Part shown: piece after piece, positions 9,250 through 20,265 of the stretch
Numbering within the stretch: position 1 is the first letter of the stretch
Layout of the letters: every line of letters begins with the position of its first letter
NCBI GenBank assembly: GCA_963580285.1
Contig: OY757013.1
Location: 135,219,027 to 135,283,026, forward strand
DNA from: Lucinisca nassula
Taxonomy: Eukaryota; Mollusca; Bivalvia; Lucinida; Lucinidae
Reading direction: 5' to 3'
DNA: 64,000 nt
Program-made: the position numbers and the translations under genes
Notes under the pieces: generated by a model
Databases searched by the model: none
What the model saw: the letters and a program-made list of their open reading frames with translations, nothing else
Told to the model about the DNA's origin: nothing

Positions 9250-10217
9250 TGCCAGCTTGAATCAAGGATCAGCTCATTCTTGAAATTACATCAAAGTGAC
9301 ACACGCAAATGAATCATGCATTACGCAGCTGTTTCAAACACGCAGCATGCAAACGATGTGAAATTTAAGTGTATGAAGTTGGCTTGGAGTCTGGAGTATG
9401 GAGTTTGGAATTCGATTTATTCCGTAGTAGTAAAGTGTAGTAAAATATTAGTGAATGTTAGGTAAAATCGATATTCCAACCCGCGAATCCCAAGCCAAGT
9501 TCACACACTCGTGAAATTTAACCTTTCTATGCTTACGTAAGCGGTCTTTGTCCCATATAGGCCGCAACAAACGAAGCGAAAAGATGCTGTCACCAAACAC
9601 TCAAATCAGCCGGCCTACGCCCTCACTGATTCAGGGTTTCTCATTCTCTGTCAGTGTGAAGATAATTGTGCCACGTGGCTTCCATACACAGCACAGCGAA
9701 GACTCAGCTCATCCTGCGCTTAAGCGCAGGCTGATCTGAGTATTTGCTGTTCGCGAAAGCTCGGATATCCCGATTCGTTTGACGTGATCCAAATTATAAT
9801 ACGTGCCGTGCCAAGTTAAAATTTGCCCTCCATCATATGCGTTACGGATTGAGTAAGCGTTGATTAATTCAGAGAACCGATTGAAGACGCGGTTTGGTCA
9901 ACGGGCTGCCGTATAGCGCTCAACATTTACTCTGATAAGATGCCACCGAATGCGCTTGCTTATTCAAGTTTTTCCTATTTGTACATGCCTGAATGCACAT
10001 TCTTTTTCCTGTCCGTGGCTGGCAAATTACAGTATCTGCTGCATCTAGAAATGACAATGACTGATGCTGATTTGATCGTATTTCTTTGTCTTTTCTGCTC
10101 CGAAAAGATTAAATTCAAATTGGTGATGTGCATGTAGCAATTTACAGCAAAGCCAAGTAGACCTGGGAAGGTATGCCCTACCAATATATGAGAAATAAAT
10201 ATCAAAACACTGGCAGT
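9250..10217. other. No recognised feature
   Basis: Mixed-composition DNA. Short open frames exist on both strands, but none shows a motif, a conserved domain or a gene-like context. I see no repeat match elsewhere in the window. Confidence 0.5.
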
Positions 10218-10815
10218 CATTACGATTACCCATAGCGGCCCCCGCCAATCGGGGCTTGAAGAAATAGATGGGCTGCATGATGCTTCCACGCAGAGATATA
10301 ACATACCGCACACCAGTTCTGGTAAACCGCTTAGAGGGCCTAAGCCTGCACAGGCACAGCTATGCGAGTCGGACCTCCATGCTTATAAACCCTATTGGTT
10401 TCATTGGGCGACAGGGCTTGACAGGCGACAGGGCTTGAGATGTCACAACATCTCGATACCGGGTCTACAAAATTGGAAGCAACGTCTCCAAAATGACGTA
10501 AAAAGTGCAGACGGGAACGTTAAAGAAACAAACAAAAGATAGCACACCCGTATGGCATAGTGTAAGTTTTAATATCTCCAATTATATTGAAAATGTTTAC
10601 ATTTCTGATGACAAATTGTGACATTTTTTATTAATTATATTCCAAACATAAGTTGAGGGTGCTCATTAGAACCGCCTTATTCTCGCCTTATTGAGGCGGT
10701 TCTAACGAGTACCCACAATCCACGTCTTGGAGCGGAAATAAGGAAAATAATATTTACCGCCGTAAACCCCATTTTCTGTATAAGGCAGTGTGTAGAGGGG
10801 TGTCTATAAATGAGT
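10218..10815 (+). mobile_element. Family B MITE split by SINE-like copy S3
   Basis: The family B left end (CATTACGATTAC) is at 10,218. It continues as GCACACCCGTATGGCATAG at 10,542, after the S3 insertion. The hairpin follows (GAACCGCC ... GGCGGTTCTAACGAG, 10,667-10,710) with a degenerate right module to about 10,815. Confidence 0.6.
10234..10536 (+). mobile_element. SINE-like retroposon S, copy S3
   Basis: Head CGGCCCCCGCCAATCGGGG, tail AAACAAACAAAAG. It contains a small internal duplication (GACAGGGCTTGA twice, near 10,410-10,436). It sits inside the end of a family B MITE, so it is younger than that copy. Confidence 0.72.
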
Positions 10816-10892
10816 CATAAAACCGCTAGTACAGAAAAAAAAATCAAAGTACTAACAGTATAGCTGGCTCGATAATCTCTGAGAGTAGGCTT

Positions 10893-11181
10893 CGTAAAAA
10901 ATACTAACACACGCCTAGACAAATATACTGGAAATTTGTCAAGCCAAAAACGAACATTTTCAGATAAAAAAAAATGATATTTTTTATATGTTTGCTCAAA
11001 ACATAGATTATGCGTAGTTGTTAGAACCGCCTCGCAGAGGCGGTTCTAACAAGTACCCACAATCTATGTTGTTGAGCATATGGAAGCAAAATAATGTATA
11101 CCCCTGTAAACCACATTTTTTTACTATATAAAAGTGGGGTTAAAGGGGGTCACAATAATTATATTGGCTTGTTTTCGTGAT
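10893..11181 (+). mobile_element. Foldback MITE family A, copy A4
   Basis: ACACACGCCTAGAC on the left, TTGTTTTCGTGATG on the right. The central hairpin has GTTAGAACCGCCTC and GAGGCGGTTCTAAC arms. Confidence 0.75.
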
Positions 11182-11739
11182 GGTGATCCTGACCGTCGAC
11201 TTAGACTGTTAACATTTGCAGTCTGTTTAACCCTAATGTATTTAACCCTAACTTACCTGTATTAGCGACCAATTTAGATTAAAGCAAGAATCTTGATTGT
11301 ATTGCACGTTTGAATTTTAATACGAGGGCTAATGATATATGTTGTGAGCCTCATAGTGAAGGATTTGAACTTTGTCGGACATTAGCATTATTTTTCAACA
11401 TGCCCTTAAATATCTACACCTTTTTGCCAGCGGTGTTTAAGAACCTCAATGCCACTTTATATATAGTGTAGAAGTAAAACAAAGATCAGGAATTGATACA
11501 ATTAACTTACTCCATCCATAAAAGACACCAAAGGGAAAGAAATACAAACATTAAGCGACCAGACCATAATGGAAACCTAAACAAAGGAAGGCCATATGGA
11601 CAGTTACTTTCCCACAAAATGGCCATATGGCCATCCAAAATTAAAAGACACAAGTGATACACACAGTAAGTAACAAACAACAACATAAATAAATCGCCAC
11701 AGAAGAGCCGCCTTGGAACGGTCAGTGGAAGATTTCCAC
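11182..11739. other. No recognised feature
   Basis: AT-rich spacer. GGCCATATGG occurs several times between 11,590 and 11,635. No gene or family recognised. Confidence 0.4.
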
Positions 11740-11922
11740 TGGAGGGCTTAAATCGATTTTACGTGGCCACAATCCTCGCCCTTACTTCCGTCGCGATTTA
11801 GACAAATAATTTGTTCTATAATTTATATATAGAACTCCTTTTCTTGGCTTTTCAGAAAGTCATCCACTACATATATGACGTCATCAACGGACTGAAAGTG
11901 GGTGCCTGAAATAGCCGTTTTC

Positions 11923-14066
11923 TACGGAACGCGGGGAGGGACATTTCTTCCAGTATCTAGCAGAACAGAAATTAAAACAATAAAATTAGAGTGGAACATA
12001 AAACAAGAAATATGTCGTTTAAACGATATAATATGTCGTTTAAACGTAATATTTCTTGTTTGCTTTTCCACTCTGAAAAAGTGGGCTGGAATTTAAAACA
12101 ATAAAATTAGTATGGAACAGAAAACAAAAACATGTCGTTTAAACGACATAATTCTTGTTTTCCTTTCCACTCTGAAAAAGTACATGTAGCGTGGAATTTA
12201 AAACAATAAAATTAGAATGGAACAGAAAAAATATGTCGTTTAAACGACATATTTCTTGTTTTTCTTTCGACGCTACTTTTTCAGAGTGGAACAGAAAACA
12301 AGAACAAGAGGCCCAAGTGGGCCCGAATCTCTCACCTGGATGAGGCCGATAATAAATTACATTGCGTTTTGGTGGCCTTTTTGTCTATCAGATCACATTG
12401 CCTTTAGCAATTCACATTCTGCATGTTTAAATAATCTTGATGCTTCTGATTATGTTCTTGAACAGCTTCGTCTGATTTAGGATTCAGGAAGAGATGATAT
12501 TGATGCTTGATGTGGTTTGAAGATTTTCAAGATGGTCAATATGGAAGCCATCTTAAATAACAGAACTTAATAATTTCAGCAATTCTGAATCTCCATGTTG
12601 CCCCGATTTCTCCAATCAAGTTTCAGCTCCATTCGACCTTTGGCGCAGGAAGAGACGTAGGTTGAAGAAATTTTAAGATGGCCACCATGTTGGCCATCTT
12701 GTAGCTTCTAGCAAATCCGAATTTCCATGTCGCCCCAATGCCTGCCATGGAGTTTCAGCTTGATATGACCTCTGGTTCGAAAGGAGATGTATTTTGAATA
12801 ATTTCGAGATTTCCTCTGTGCGCAGCCATCTTGGATATCGGAACAGAACAATCTGAATGCCCACGTCCCCCAATGCCTCTCATTAAGTTTAAGCTCAATC
12901 TTACCCTTGGTTCGGAAAGAAATGTCATTTGAAGAATTTTAGGATGGCCATCATATTGGTTATCTTGGATATCGGAACGGAACAATTTTAACAAATCTTA
13001 ATCGCCATTTCGTCCCGATGCCTTCCATAAAGTGCCAACTAGATCCAATCACTAGTTATGGAGGAGATGTAGTTTGAAGAATTTCAAGATGGCAGCAATT
13101 GCGGCCATCTTGGATATCGGAATGGAAGAATTTTATGCAGGTTTAAATACCCATGTCACCCTGATGCCTCCCATCGCTTTTCGGCCCATTTAGACCTTTG
13201 GTTTGGGAGGAGATGTCGTTTGAAGAAACGGCGGCCAGCTAGGATATCGGAATGTAATGGTTTTAGAAAATCTGAATCTCCATGTCAATCCAATGCCACA
13301 AATCAAGTTTCAGCTTAATTCGAACTTTGGTCCGGGAGGAGATGTGGTTTGAAGAATTTCAAGATGGCCGCCCTGGCGGACAACGGGACCATTTAAGCAA
13401 ATCTTAATTCCCATGTCACCAGAATGCCTCCCACCAGGAATCAGCTTAATACGACTTCCTGTTCGGGAGGAGATGTCGAAAATGTGAAAAGTTAACGACG
13501 GACAACAGACCACGGCATAAACCAAATGTGTCGTTTAAACGACATGTTTTTGGATTCTGTTCCATTCCATTTTTATTATTTTAAATTCCACGCTACTTTT
13601 TCAGAGTGGGACAGAAAACAAGAAACATGTCGTTTAAACGACATCTTTTTGTTGTCTGTTCCATTCAACTTTTATCGTTTTAAATTCCACGCTACTTTTT
13701 CAGAGTGGAACAGAAAACAATAATTACGTCGTTTAAACGGCATCTTTTTGTTTTATGTTCCAATCTAATTGTATTTTTTAAATTCCATGCTACTTTTTCA
13801 GAGTGGAACAGAAAACAAAAATTATGGCGTTTAAACGACGCATTTTTGTTTTCTATTCCATTCTAATTTTATTGTTTTAAATTCCGCCCTACTTTTTCAG
13901 AGTGGAAAAGGAAACAAGAAATAATATGTCGTTTAAATGTCGTTTAAACGACATATTATATAGTTTAAACGACATATTTATTGTTTTCTTTTCCACTCTT
14001 ATTTTATTGTTTTAATTTCTGTTCTGCTAGATACTGGAACAGAAATGTCCCTTCCCGGGTTCCGTA
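11923..14066. mobile_element. Inverted-repeat element with GTTTAAAC palindromes, inside the mariner relic
   Basis: Ends are TACGGAACGCGGGGAGGGAC on the left and its imperfect reverse complement, ending GGGTTCCGTA, on the right. A 6-bp target duplication GTTTTC is at 11,917-11,922 and 14,067-14,072. The interior is built from units of about 100 bp centred on ATGTCGTTTAAACGACAT, with AGAGTGGAACAGAAAACAAG between palindromes. Three to four units lie left and five or more right of the inner insertion. No coding sequence. A 6-bp duplication does not fit the common cut-and-paste families, so the superfamily is open. Confidence 0.82.
12304..13523. mobile_element. Tandem-repeat-bearing element nested in the GTTTAAAC element
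   Basis: The left end is CAAGAGGCCCAAGTGGGCCC then TCTCTCACCTG. The right end is GTTAACGACGGACAACAGAC. These end types are common in bivalve minisatellite elements. Between them are about seven units of roughly 130-145 bp, each with TTGAAGAATTTCAAGATGGC, GGATATCGGAA, CCATGTC and GGAGATGT. It interrupts one GTTTAAAC unit. Boundaries are good to about 5 bp; no target duplication is clear. A Helitron/Helentron relationship is only a guess. Confidence 0.7.
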
Positions 14067-14918
14067 GTTTTCAGTTTTCGAACTAGATGAACGTTTGACG
14101 GAGTAAGATCAAGTGAATAAGGCGGATGCTCAATCAATTTAAATTTGAATAGCAGTCATAGCAATGACAGACTTGTGAACAGGAGCATTGTCCTAATGGA
14201 ACGCACAGTGAGCTTTCCGCGGCGCTTAAGTTTAATATTTTCCCGTGATTGTCTCAGAATTGAACACAGTATGTGCCATTGATTGTTTGTCCCCTTTGGA
14301 GATAATCTATCAGCAGAATACCATCTGCATCCCAGGAAACCGAGGCTATAACCTTCGCAGCTGATGGAACAGGCTTTGCCTTCTTTGGCGGGGGTTAGCC
14401 AGGGCGATTCCATTGTTTTCATTGTTGTTTGGCTTCTGATCGACCCATGTTTCATCTACAGTGGCAAATCTCTGAAGAAAGTTGGCAGGATCTTCCTAAA
14501 AAAAGGTTAAGATTAGCACACGATAAAGTGCGCCTGTTGTGCTTCTGATCAACTGTCAGATGTATTGGTACCCGTCGGACCATGGCAAGATGCTCAGTCA
14601 GAATGGAATGTACTCTTTCCTGTGAATGCCAACTCTACTGGCTAAATATCTTTCGGTGACTCGTCTGTCAGTCATAACAATATCATGGACTTTATTGACC
14701 ATTTCTGGGGTTGCAACAGTAACAGGCCTTCCAGGACGGGGTTATCCTCAAGGCTCTGGTCTGCCGCGCTTAAATTCCGCCACCCGCCTTTTCACTGTAA
14801 CATACAAAGGGGGCGTCTTTCCCTAGTGCTACTACCATATCGTTTTGGATATCATTAGGTGTTAAACCTTTTTTTTAAACAAATATTGGATCATCGCTCT
14901 TTCACCGATTCTGTCCAT

Positions 14919-15227
14919 TTTGCAACAGTTGCTTGTCTTGTTTACTTTAGAGTGCCTCATCATCAATATAAACTGACCAGATGAGACGAGTCCTTGGGTA
15001 CACGGCCCTATATACATGTAGTCAGTGAATAGTAGGACATACATAGAATATCCCTGCGCACCTCCTCCAATACGAGGCTCACTACATATCAATCAGCCGT
15101 CGTACTTATGAATATTAATTGATTATTCTGTATTACACCAGGTCAACCAATATTCAAAAATTATAAATCATGTTTTTAATTGCGTCAATTAATAAAATTG
15201 TCACTGATCAAGTAATTTCGTATTGAC
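14919..15227. other. No recognised feature
   Basis: AT-rich sequence upstream of the mariner start, with no named element. 15,110-15,220 holds several TTAATTGAT-like words. Confidence 0.4.
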
Positions 15228-15249
15228 CAAGTAACCGGTCCTCTGTCAG

Positions 15250-15294
15250 CTGTATTGGCCTCGGCCTTCGGCCTCGCGCCAATACAGCAGACCT
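15250..15294. repeat. GC-rich inverted repeat
   Basis: CTGTATTGGC ... GCCAATACAG arms surround CTCGGCCTTCGGCCTCG. A short stem-loop, probably the centre of a small foldback element. Confidence 0.6.
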
Positions 15295-15763
15295 CTGTAA
15301 CTGGGCCAGTATGAAATTATTTGGTACTTTTAAATTTTACAAACCACATGCTCAATTGAGTAGAGCATGGTAAAAGTTTTAGAACATCGAGGCTCGTGTA
15401 CTACTGTAATCGCGACGTATATGATAGTAGTTATGATAAGATGCAAAACAAAAGAAAAAACAAAACAAAAGGTCAAAAGGTAGACAGCGTAATTAGCTGC
15501 CACAGAGGAACCAAATATTGTCGGTCTGACAAGTTTCCAGACGCTTGTCGTTTTAAACCATAAAACAATAAGAAAGCAATATTATATAGAATACATTGTG
15601 AGTTCAATGTGATGAATACTATTCGGCAGACAAGTTACAATAATTTTATTGCAAATATTCGGCCCACAAAGGAGCACGTAAAGAGACATATTGCAATAGA
15701 CAGACCAGGACAAAAACAACAACTCCAAAACAAGAGATGCATAAAACATAGCAAAGATCCATT

Positions 15764-16002
15764 ACGAAAACACACATATACAAATACACTGTAAATTATA
15801 CCGCCGATGAAAAATTGCGATATTTTTCTTTTTTTCTGCTCAAAATATAGATTGCGGGTACACGTTAGGAACCGCCTAACGAGTACCCACTATATTTTAG
15901 AGCAGATATATGAAAAATAAGGTTTACCGCTGTAAACCCCAGTTTTACTGTATAAAAGTAGGGTTCAAGGGGGTCAAAATTATATAGATGTGTTTTCGTG
16001 AT
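15764..16002 (+). mobile_element. Foldback MITE family A, copy A5
   Basis: ATTACGAAAACACACATATAC on the left and GTGTTTTCGTGATG on the right. The hairpin is shortened (CACGTTAGGAACCGCC / TAACGAGTACCCAC). 15,313-15,763 before it holds nothing I recognise. Confidence 0.7.
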
Positions 16003-16016
16003 GAAAGAAGAACCAT

Positions 16017-16090
16017 CCCTGCAGGCACAAAACGTTGACTTAACGTTTAATGTTGTTTCAACGTTAGTTCAGCGTTTAGTGTCCGCTGGG
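16017..16090. mobile_element. Small MITE with CCCTGCAGGCAC end
   Basis: The ends CCCTGCAGGCAC and GTGTCCGCTGGG are imperfect inverted copies around several AACGTT words (AACGTTGACTTAACGTT). Related CAGCGGGCAC and AACGTTG words occur at 26,275 and 38,185-38,225. Confidence 0.5.
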
Positions 16091-16299
16091 ATAGCAGTCC
16101 TTGCACTGGTGGGTCGATTGTAAGTGAATTACTTTAATAATCCTAAATATTACTTAATAATCCAAAATATTAAGACAGATAGGCCTAAGCAAACAGTGCA
16201 GACCCAGATCAGCCTGCTCCTTCAGGAGATCAGGATTGACACTGCTTGCCATTCCGTCTGCAACTTTTAAACTCCTTGCTGGATTTGTAAAAAAATTAT

Positions 16300-16433
16300 G
16301 AAATGTCGGAAATTTCGCTTTACGGCTCCGCTAGCGCGTCGCCGTAAAACGGAATTCGCGACCGTAAAACCAACGATTTCGATCCCCAAATTACATTTTC
16401 AATACAGTTTTCGCCATTTCAATGCACTTTTTA
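16300..16433. repeat. Short GC-rich inverted repeat with TTACGG words
   Basis: TTTACGGCTCCGCTAGCGCG and GCCGTAAAAC form a stem around CGCTAGCGCG. A small foldback of unknown family. Confidence 0.35.
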
Positions 16434-16840
16434 AGTTGTTATGTTAACAGTTGTGCTATTTTGTTCAAAACGTCAAGCGCTACAAGTAGCGGTAAGCCAA
16501 AAAGCGACGTTACATTACGATAACACACCCGTGCGACATAGTGCATTTTTTCACATCTCCAAAATGGCCATTTTTCTGATGAAAATCCTCGACCTTGTTC
16601 TTATATATACTGCAAACATAGGTTGTGGGTGCTCATTAGAACCGCCTCAGTGAGTACACACAACCTATGTCTTGAAGCAGAAATAAAAAAAAATGTATAT
16701 CCCCGCAAACCCCAGTTTTCTCTACATAAAGTGGGATATAGGGAGGTCTTCATTTCACGGGCCAGTTGTTAACAATAATTGTATTATTTTGTTCCACGCG
16801 GCAAGCGCTGCAAGTTGCGTTAAGCCAAAAAGCGACGTTA
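16434..16840. repeat. Direct repeats of about 78 bp flanking MITE B3
   Basis: AGTTGTTA ... GTCAAGCGCT ... AGCCAAAAAGCGACGTTA at 16,434-16,512 recurs at 16,764-16,840 with about one change in five bases. One copy lies on each side of B3. Confidence 0.65.
16513..16763 (+). mobile_element. Foldback MITE family B, copy B3
   Basis: CATTACGATAACACACCCGT left end. The hairpin has lost its tip (GTGCTCATTAGAACCGCCTC directly to AGTGAGTACACAC). Right end CATTTCACGGGCC is truncated. Confidence 0.72.
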
Positions 16841-17028
16841 TAACATGGCGTCGGGTTTCCGACAGGATATGCTGTGGGATGTTTTTACGTTTTCCAGTCT
16901 AACGTTGTGTTACACACGCAAGTGCATGGGAATAGTAAATAACACGCGGGTGACATAGTGCATAAATGACACTCTCCTGATAAAAATATTTCAATATGTT
17001 TCTCGGTACTGAAGCACACGTATAGAGT

Positions 17029-17303
17029 AGTATAGTAGTCGCAGTTAAAATTGACAAGGCGGAGCTATCGTTTGCACCTGCCTTTGGAATGTTCTATTAA
17101 CAAAAAGGTAAAGCAAGTCACCCGATTGTGTGAATTCAACTGTAACACAAACAAAATTGTGGCGTATATGGTCATTCTGTCCGCTTGCATAAAGCATGCG
17201 ACAGGCACTCTACCGAATCTTCTGGTGAACTCATCGAATTTGACATATATTGACAACACCTGAATAGCTCCGCCTAGTCAATCTTATCCGCGACTACTAT
17301 ACT
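17029..17303. mobile_element. MITE with inverted repeats of about 39 bp
   Basis: AGTATAGTAGTCGC ... AAGGCGGAGCTAT on the left mirrors ATAGCTCCGCC ... GCGACTACTATACT on the right, with a handful of mismatches. Both strands are open across the middle, but the protein has no recognisable feature. Confidence 0.7.
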
Positions 17304-17357
17304 CACGTCTCAAATTCAAAAATACCTAGTTGTTCATTCTTTAATAGCAGCGGAATA

Positions 17358-17520
17358 TTTGTTTGATTTGAGGTTTAACGTCCCCGTCAACACTGTATAG
17401 TGTATATGTCATTTTGGAGACGTTGCTTCCAATTGTGTGGGACTTTTACCCGACACTGAGATGAAATGACTTCTCAAGCCCTGTCGCCCAATGAAACTAA
17501 TAGGGTTTATAAGCATAGAC
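17358..17520 (-). mobile_element. SINE-like retroposon S, copy S4, 5'-truncated
   Basis: Reverse orientation. (CAAA)n appears as TTTGTTTGATTTGAGGTTTA, followed by GACGTTGCTTCCAATTGTG and CCAATGAAACTAATAGGG. Homology stops at 17,520, where element C begins. Confidence 0.7.
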
Positions 17521-18310
17521 TGTTGCACTTAGAGAAGTGATCACTTTTAAGCTCTGGTTGTCATCTTGATGATAGGAGCGGAACGATTATTTTTTTTTTC
17601 TTGTTAGGGGCCACCTAGGTCAACATTCCTGTGACGTTTGAATCAATTAGTAGGAGTTCACATTCGAAGCAAATTTACGTTTTTATTATTATTTTGTCCC
17701 CCTATTTGTTTATCTCTGGTGGTCATTTTGCTCACCACAACAGAGCCGATTATCTATTTTGGTAGAGGTCCACTTAAGAAACATTCCTGTGTAGTTTGTA
17801 TCAAATTGACCCAAGTGTTCTGAAAGTGTTCGCATTTAAAGCAAATTGTTGACTTTTTTAATATTTTTTAACTCTGTTGGCCATTTTGCTCATCGTAGCG
17901 GAACCGGTTAAGCTAATTTTCCAAAAGGTCACCCACGCAACATTCCTACAAAATTTAAATGAAATTGGCCCAAGGGTATAGGAAAAGTTGCCGTTTGAAG
18001 ATTGTTCTATTTTTAGCTCTGGCGTCCTTCTTGTTCACCAGAGTGGCACTGTTTTAGCTATTTTGGTAGGGAGCTACATAGGTAACATGCCTATGAAGTT
18101 TGGATCAAACTGGTCCAAGGGTTTAGAAGAGGTTCAAATTTGCAGTCGATTTTTTTTTAGCTCTGGCGGCCACTTCGATTGTCGGAGGGGGACCGTTTTA
18201 GCTATTTTGGTAGAAGGCCACTTGAGTAACATTCCTATGTAATTTGAATGATATCGGCCCAAGGGTAGAGGCGGAGTTTTTGTTTAAAGATTTTCTAGTT
18301 TTAGCTCTGG

Positions 18311-18552
18311 GCCCAGTTGTTCAAAACTAACGACATCGTTAGCTAACGTATCGTTAAAATTTTGATCATTAAATATGGCAAATATACTCATACTTTTGCT
18401 GAAAAATGTGAGCAGCTTTTGCGGATGCAAAAGCTGCTCTCATTTTTTCAGCAAAAATACAAAAATTTCAAATATTAAACTTGCTAGAATAGTTAACAAT
18501 ATGACCACTAACGAGCTCGTTAAGCTAACGATGCTTTGAACAACTGGCCCCA
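18311..18552. mobile_element. MITE with GGGCCCAGTTGTTCAAA ends, inside element C
   Basis: The left end GGGCCCAGTTGTTCAAA and right end TTTGAACAACTGGCCCCAG are inverted copies. Inner arms also pair (CGTTAGCTAACG with CGTTAAGCTAACG), and AAAAGCTGCTC with GAGCAGCTTTTGC forms the centre. It splits a TTTTAGCTCTGG / TGGCC unit of element C. Ends resemble the GGGGCCAGTTTCATC ends at 35,339 and 38,501. Confidence 0.75.
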
Positions 18553-18668
18553 GGTGGCCAGCTTGTTTATCAGAGCGGAACGATTTTAGCTACAATGTAT
18601 TTTGGTAGGGAGTCACCTAGGCAACATTCTTGTGAATTTGAATCAAATTGGCCAAAGGGTTTAGAAGG

Positions 18669-18853
18669 AGTGAGTGCGTGTTTGGGTGTTACGTCTCACC
18701 AACAGCTAAGGTCATACGGAGACGAGACCTAGGTTTAAAGGCTCAAAGACTGGAAGTCTAGAGAAGCCCTGGATCGATCCTGCGACCCCTGGTTTACAAG
18801 GCGACCCCTTGTAGCGACCCCTGGTTTACATAACCACTACACCACGGAGATGA
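18669..18853 (-). mobile_element. tRNA-derived SINE, copy T2
   Basis: Reverse orientation of T1. (GAGT) tail side at left, GGATCGATCC box B at 18,772-18,781, and CACTACACCACGGAGATG as the reverse of the box A head. The anticodon-arm region is duplicated (GCGACCCCTGGTTTACA twice). It lies in element C. Confidence 0.75.
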
Positions 18854-20204
18854 CTTTTGAAGATTTTTCTATTTCTTAGCTCTGGTGGACATCTTGTTCA
18901 TCAGAGTGGAACTGTTTCAGCTATTTTGATAGGCAGTCACATGGGCAACATTCAAGTGAAGTTTGAATCAAATTGGCCCAATAGTTTACGAGGAGTTCGC
19001 ATTTGAAACAAAATTACGATGTCCTTATATTTTCAACTCTGCGGCGACCATTTTTACTCATTGGAGCGGAATCGTTTTAGCCATTTTGGTATAGGGTCAC
19101 CTAAGCAACATTCCCATGAAGTTTGAATGAAATTGGCTTAAGGTTACTTTTAGCTCTGGTGGTCATTTTGCTTATCGGGGTGAAACTGTTTTAGCTAATT
19201 TAGTATAGGTTCACGTAAGCAAAATTCCTATGAAGTTTGTATCAGATTGGCGCAAGGGTAAAGGAGATGTTGTTTTCTTTTTCTATTTTTAAATATGGCG
19301 GCCATCTTGTTCGTCAGAGCGGAACGAGTCTTGCTATTTTGGTAGAGAGTCACCTTGGCAATATTCCTGTGAAGATTGAATCCAATTGGCCCAAGGGTTT
19401 AGGAGGAGTTCAAGTTTGAAGCAAATTTACGACGTTTTATTATTTTAGCTCTGGTGGCCATTTTGCTCATCTGAGCGGAACCTTTTCAGCTATTTTGGAA
19501 GAGGGTCGCCTAAGCAATATTCCTATGAAGATTGAATTAATTTGGCCTAAGCGTGCAGGAGAAGTTCTCGTTTAAAGATATGTTTTTTTTTTTTTTTTTT
19601 TGTCTTTGTTAGCTCTGGGGCCATCTTTTTTATCGGAGCGGAACGATTTTAACCATTTTGGTAGGGAGCCGCTCAGGCAACATTCCTGTGAAGTTTGAAT
19701 AAAATTGGCTCAAGGGTTTGTGTATGTGTGTGTGTGTGGGGGGGGGGGGTGTCGCGTTTGAAGCAAATTTACGACGATTTTCTATTCTTAGCTCTGACCG
19801 GTGGCCATTTGCTCACCGGAGCGGAACCGTTTTGGCCATTTTGGTAGAGGGTCACTAAAGCAACAGTCCTGTGCAGTTTGAATGAAATTAACCCAAGAGT
19901 ACAGGAGGAGTTGTCGTTTAAAGATTTATCTATTTTTTAGCTCTGGTGGCCATCTTGTTTATCGGAGCGAAACGATTTTAGCCATTTTGGTAGGGACCCA
20001 CCCAGGCAACATTTCTGTGAAGTTTGAATCAAATTGGCCCAAGGGTTGGGGCAGAGTTCGCATTTAAAGCAAATTGTTGACGACGGACAACGCACACCGC
20101 ACGCACGACGGGCGAGGGACATTCACTGATCACAATAGCTCATGCTGAGATGAGCTAAAAAGTAACAGCTTTGTACAAGTCTAGCGAACGTACATTAATG
20201 GTAC

Positions 20205-20256
20205 TAGTTAGAACCGCCACCTCCGGTGGTTCTAACGTGCACCAACCAGCTATGTT
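20205..20256. repeat. Isolated family A/B hairpin remnant
   Basis: GTTAGAACCGCCACC / GGTGGTTCTAAC stem with GCACCAACC flank. Only the central module survives. Confidence 0.5.
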
Positions 20257-20265
20257 TTTGCAGAA

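Larger units (their letters stand above)
11740..14918 (-). pseudogene. mariner-type transposase relic, split by a nested insertion
   Basis: Read on the minus strand. The start is near 14,918 (residues like MDRIGERAMIQYL). It continues through AEFKRGR and GRPVTVATPEM (about 14,690-14,770), then ATVDETW (about 14,450) and DNAPVHKSV (about 14,180). Homology stops at 14,073. It resumes left of the insertion with ISGTHFQSVDDVI and DDFLKSQEKEFY (11,830-11,917). DETW and DNAP are two catalytic-acid regions of mariner transposases. Several frameshifts and stops show that it is dead. Removing 11,923-14,066 plus one target copy brings the frame back across the junction. The left end near 11,740 is approximate. 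I saw no mariner terminal repeats. Confidence 0.8.
17521..20160. mobile_element. Element C: tandem array of about 150-bp units with palindromic end
   Basis: About 15 degenerate direct units carry TTTTAGCTCTGGTGGCCAT, GGAGCGGAAC, TTTTGGTAGGGAGTCACCT, CAACATTCCTGTGAAGTTTG and TTGGCCCAAGGGTT. The right end reads GACGACGGACAACGCACACC, then CACTGATCACAATAGCTCAT and GAGATGAGCTA. This is the same kind of end (AGCTCA near the terminus, GACGGAC words) as at 51,622. Two younger elements sit inside (18,311 and 18,669). Short open frames here come from the repeat. Confidence 0.7.

Noticed and set aside
12673..12994. Open frames within the tandem-repeat element
   Set aside because: Repeated peptides mirror the 130-145 bp units. 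Not coding.
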